Shown one piece after another: positions 4,314 through 7,709 of a stretch of 7,709 nucleotides of DNA. Under the pieces are notes generated by a model. It ran no database searches. It saw only the letters and a program-made list of their open reading frames with translations, and was not told the DNA's origin. The translations under genes were made by a program, and so were the position numbers. Numbering within the stretch: the first letter of the stretch is position 1; each line of letters starts with the position of its first letter. The DNA lies in the NCBI GenBank assembly GCA_016342385.1, contig JAEINM010000187.1:1-7709 (forward strand), read 5' to 3'. This stretch comes from Spirochaetaceae bacterium. Its GTDB lineage: Bacteria > Spirochaetota > Spirochaetia > DSM-2461.

Positions 4314-7300
4314 ATGACAAAATTACAACAGATATTTTTAGGAGAGCAGCTCCTAAGAAAAAAAGAATCAGAGATAAAAGAATATTATGTAGAAGATGGG
4401 CAGGACCAGTTCTATGTAATTGAAAATTATAAGAATCTGCCACCTTTTTTTATGACTATTACAAGCAATACAAATCACTGGATGTTTATTTCCAGTACAG
4501 GTGGATTAACGGCAGGAAGAGTCAATTCCGAATCGGCTTTATTTCCTTACTATACTGATGATAAAATTACTGAAAATTATAGAAATACCGGACCTAGAAC
4601 TGTCCTGCTTGTAACCGGGGAAGATAAAACATATCTTTGGGAACCCTTTGATGATGATAAGAATCAGGTCTATGAGACTCGTTCTGTTTTATCAAAAAAT
4701 GTCGCCGGGAATATAGTCGTATTTGAAGAGATTAATGAAACTTTGGGCGTATCTTTCTCCTACAGGTGGATGAACAGTAAGAAATATGGCTGGATTCGCA
4801 AAGCTTCCTTAAAAAACCTCAATCAGAAGGATATTACGATAGAAATAGTCGATGGCTTTCAAAATATTATTCCCGCAGGAACTACCTCTAAGATTCAGAA
4901 TACCTTCGGCAATCTTTTAAATGCTTATAAAAAAAGTGAAATAGATAGTGACTCGGGAATGGGGATTTTTGCTCTAAGTGCAACATTGACAGACCTTGCA
5001 GAACCTAGTGAATCTCTTAAAGCAAATGTTGTATGGCAAAGAGGGCTATCAGTCGATAATTATCTCCTTAGTCCCTGCCAGCTGGAACAGTTCAGTATTG
5101 GACAAAAAATAAAGGGAGAGTTTGAAAATAAAGGGGAGAGGGGATGCTATTTTATTCACTCTTCACTGACTCTTGGAGCTGAATCCCACAAGGAATGGTA
5201 TTTTGCTGCCGATGTGGACAAAGACCACAAACAGATAAACAATCTTAAAGATTTACTTTTAAGTAAAGTGGATGTTCTCTCTCTGGTGGAAGAAGATGTT
5301 CAGAAAGGCCACCAGGAATTAACAGCTATTCTTTCACAGAATGACGGGATACAGAATACTGCCAGTAAAATGAACTGCATACATCATCAGGCAAATGTCC
5401 TGTTCAATGTAATGAGGGGAGGCTATTTTTACAATTCCTATAGCATATCCCTTTCTGATCTGATCGAGTTTATAGCCGTGACCAGCAGATCTTTAGGTAA
5501 TAAGTATTCAGAGAAACTCAGATCTCTTGGCAAGGATATCAGCTATGATGAAATCCTCGCTTTTATACAGGAACAGAATGATGAACATCTGGAGCGGATC
5601 TGGTATGAATACCTTCCGCTGACTTTTAGTCGACGTCATGGAGATCCCAGCCGTCCCTGGAATGTTTTCTCGATTGAAACTGAAAAGAGTGATGGTTCCG
5701 CCAAACTCGATTATCAGGGTAACTGGAGAGATATTTTCCAGAACTGGGAGGCCCTCTGTTATTCATATCCTCTATATATCAAACATATTATCGGTAAATT
5801 CCTAAACGCCTCTACTAAAGATGGTTATAATCCCTATCGGATAACAAAAAATGGAATCGACTGGGAAGTTCCCGAACCGGGAAATCCATGGGCTAATATC
5901 GGCTATTGGAGTGATCATCAGATAATCTATTTATTAAAACTGCTTGAAATGCATCATAAGTTTTATGGGAATGCCCTCGATGATGAATTGGATAAACAAG
6001 TTTACTCTTTCGCGAATGTTCCCTATGAAATTAAACCCTTTCAGGAGATTCTGAAAGATCCCAGCAAAACAATTGATTTCAATGATGCCAAGAATCAGGA
6101 AATTGAAACTTTAGTGGAAGAGATCGGATCTGAGGGTAAGCTGCTGCATGATGAGGGGAAAAAATTATTTCTGGCTACGATGACGGAGAAACTCTTAATT
6201 CAATTACTGGCTAAACTGGGGAATTTTATACCTGAAGGCGGTATTTGGATGAATACCCAGAGACCGGAATGGAATGATGCCAATAATGCTCTAGTGGGTA
6301 AGGGGATCTCTGTTGTCACTCTTGCCTATCTCCGAAGATATATTTCATTTCTGCTACAAATCTATAAGAACTCTTCTTCGGGTAGTTTTTCCATTCATTC
6401 TGATACGGCTCAGTGGTTTAATTCTATTGCTTCTGTCTTCAATTCCTATTCTCAGGAACTGGACAGCAGTCCTTCAGCTGAAGAACTTTTCATTATTGTG
6501 GAATCTTTAGGTGTTGCATCGGAAACCTACAGAAATAAAATCTACAATAATGAACTTGTCTCATCAATGACAAAAATAACGAAATCCCGGATTCTTGATT
6601 TTCTTGAAACGGCTTTAACCTGTCTAGATGATACTTTGAGAAAAAATAGAAGGGATGATGATCTGTTTCATTCATATAATACTCTTGAGATAAGAGATAA
6701 TGAAATGGTTATTCACAATCTTTATGAGATGCTCGAAGGCCAGGTCGCTATTCTTTCCTCCGGTTTTCTCACGGCTGAAGAATCAGTAACAGTTTTTAAT
6801 GCTCTGAGAAATAGCGCCATGTACAGAGAAGATCAGAATAGCTATATGCTCTATCCCAATAGGGAATTACCGGGATTTCTCCATAAAAACAATATTGATG
6901 AGCACCAAGTTTCCTCTCTGAAACTGCTTGTTCAGTTAGTCGAAGAGAATAATGAAGAACTTATTCTAAAAGATAAAAGAGGGCAGTACCACTTTAATGG
7001 GAACTTCCATAATATAAAACAGGTTCATGAGGTTTTAAATGATCTCAAATTGGATCAGAGATATTCAAAACTGGTTGATAAAGAAGGAGAAAAAATAGAG
7101 AGATTATTTGAATCCACATTCAACCATCAGTCATTTACAGGTCGATCGGGAACGTTTTTTGCTTTTGAGGGGCTGGGAAGTATTTACTGGCACATGGTCA
7201 GCAAGCTTCTCCTTGCTGCTCAGGAAAATCTCTTCCAGGCTATTGAGAACGGAGAGGATGAAAAGATAATTCACGATTTAAAAGAGCATTATTATTCTGT

Positions 7301-7709
7301 TAGAAGGGGTATCGGATATAATAAGAGCGCCGAAGTATATGGAGCTTTCCCCTTTGATCCCTATTCTCATACACCTTTTGGGAAAGGGGCAAAACAACCG
7401 GGAATGACAGGACAGGTAAAAGAAGAAGTTATAACCAGAATTGCAGAAATGGGAATCAATATCACTAACGGTCAGATTGTATTTGATTCAACACTTCTCG
7501 ATGATGAGGAATTTCTTAAAAAACCGGAAATATGGAAGATTGAGGCTATAGGAGGATCAGTTTCTCTTCTTGATATGTCCGCAGGATCTCTTGGGGGGAC
7601 TATCTGTCAGACACCTTTTTTAATCCGTAAAGGACCTGAACCTACAATCACTGTAAATCTGAATGACAATAAGAAAATCGTATTAAATGATAATAAGTTA
7701 ACAGTTGAA
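4314..7709 (+). CDS. large GH94-like (alpha/alpha)6-barrel carbohydrate enzyme, 3' end missing
   Basis: The frame stays open from ATG 4314 to the window edge: 1132 codons, no stop. GGAG at 4305-4308, five bases before the ATG, supports the start. No signal peptide or membrane helix is seen, so it is probably cytoplasmic. The first 270 or so residues look beta-rich, like the N-terminal beta-sandwich of GH94/GH65/GH15-type enzymes. The rest looks like a helical barrel with landmarks YQGNWRDIFQNWEAL (467-481), IDWEVPEPG (515-523), GYWSDHQIIYLL (530-541), RPEWNDANNALVG (650-662), FEGLGSIYWHM (951-961) and AKQPGMTGQVKEEV (1026-1039). The WND at 653-655 parallels the DWND motif holding the general acid of GH94 phosphorylases, making D655 a candidate catalytic residue. 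This is from memory of family motifs. A phosphorylase or hydrolase acting on a beta-glucan or oligosaccharide is plausible; GH94, GH149 and GH161 are alternatives and the substrate is unknown. Confidence 0.7.
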   Translation, partial: MTKLQQIFLGEQLLRKKESEIKEYYVEDGQDQFYVIENYKNLPPFFMTITSNTNHWMFISSTGGLTAGRVNSESALFPYYTDDKITENYRNTGPRTVLLVTGEDKTYLWEPFDDDKNQVYETRSVLSKNVAGNIVVFEEINETLGVSFSYRWMNSKKYGWIRKASLKNLNQKDITIEIVDGFQNIIPAGTTSKIQNTFGNLLNAYKKSEIDSDSGMGIFALSATLTDLAEPSESLKANVVWQRGLSVDNYLLSPCQLEQFSIGQKIKGEFENKGERGCYFIHSSLTLGAESHKEWYFAADVDKDHKQINNLKDLLLSKVDVLSLVEEDVQKGHQELTAILSQNDGIQNTASKMNCIHHQANVLFNVMRGGYFYNSYSISLSDLIEFIAVTSRSLGNKYSEKLRSLGKDISYDEILAFIQEQNDEHLERIWYEYLPLTFSRRHGDPSRPWNVFSIETEKSDGSAKLDYQGNWRDIFQNWEALCYSYPLYIKHIIGKFLNASTKDGYNPYRITKNGIDWEVPEPGNPWANIGYWSDHQIIYLLKLLEMHHKFYGNALDDELDKQVYSFANVPYEIKPFQEILKDPSKTIDFNDAKNQEIETLVEEIGSEGKLLHDEGKKLFLATMTEKLLIQLLAKLGNFIPEGGIWMNTQRPEWNDANNALVGKGISVVTLAYLRRYISFLLQIYKNSSSGSFSIHSDTAQWFNSIASVFNSYSQELDSSPSAEELFIIVESLGVASETYRNKIYNNELVSSMTKITKSRILDFLETALTCLDDTLRKNRRDDDLFHSYNTLEIRDNEMVIHNLYEMLEGQVAILSSGFLTAEESVTVFNALRNSAMYREDQNSYMLYPNRELPGFLHKNNIDEHQVSSLKLLVQLVEENNEELILKDKRGQYHFNGNFHNIKQVHEVLNDLKLDQRYSKLVDKEGEKIERLFESTFNHQSFTGRSGTFFAFEGLGSIYWHMVSKLLLAAQENLFQAIENGEDEKIIHDLKEHYYSVRRGIGYNKSAEVYGAFPFDPYSHTPFGKGAKQPGMTGQVKEEVITRIAEMGINITNGQIVFDSTLLDDEEFLKKPEIWKIEAIGGSVSLLDMSAGSLGGTICQTPFLIRKGPEPTITVNLNDNKKIVLNDNKLTVE

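Noticed and set aside
6313..6675. Short ORFs on both strands within the large carbohydrate enzyme gene
   Set aside because: They are out of frame with the uninterrupted 1132-codon frame whose motifs continue on both sides.

Overview
All genes found in this 7.7 kb window lie on the + strand, and no ORF on the other strand is convincing. Base composition is AT-leaning, and spacing is tight within two gene clusters. A rubrerythrin, a VIT/CCC1 metal transporter and a membrane-bound 4Fe-4S protein suggest an anaerobic or microaerophilic bacterium that manages iron and peroxide stress. The overall style would suit a free-living spirochaete or another anaerobic Gram-negative, but no taxonomic marker is present, so this is a weak guess.

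Region 1 (1-1379): a candidate promoter leads into a rubrerythrin-like diiron protein gene. Its stop codon overlaps the start of a VIT1/CCC1-family Fe/Mn transporter gene. The pair looks translationally coupled and probably joins ferrous iron or peroxide chemistry to iron movement across the membrane.

Region 2 (1380-1532): a short intergenic stretch with two GC-rich hairpins in opposite orientation. Their loops are complementary, and an alternative long-range helix excludes both hairpins. It lies just before the lemA ribosome binding site and is either a bistable RNA leader or a REP/BIME-like element. I consider it the most unusual non-coding structure here.

Region 3 (1533-3598): a compact three-gene envelope cluster. 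It encodes LemA, an integral-membrane protein with a TPM-like domain interrupted by two membrane helices, and an exported TPM protein with a C-terminal membrane segment and a Gly-rich tail. Gaps are 8 and 0 bases, consistent with one operon.

Region 4 (3599-4156): a near-ideal promoter (TTGACA, 17-base spacer, TATATA) with an inverted repeat inside its spacer sits so close to the next ATG that the mRNA may be leaderless. The gene encodes a small membrane 4Fe-4S protein of NapH/NosR/CcoG type.

Region 5 (4157-7709): an AT-rich control region with an extended -10 and several dyads, one resembling a LacI-family operator, precedes a very large ORF. This ORF stays open to the window edge (1132 codons so far). 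Its protein looks like a cytoplasmic (alpha/alpha)6-barrel carbohydrate-active enzyme related to GH94-type phosphorylases, but I cannot assign a substrate.

No tRNA, rRNA, CRISPR array, insertion sequence or clear intrinsic terminator was seen, and no stretch longer than 300 bases lacks a gene.
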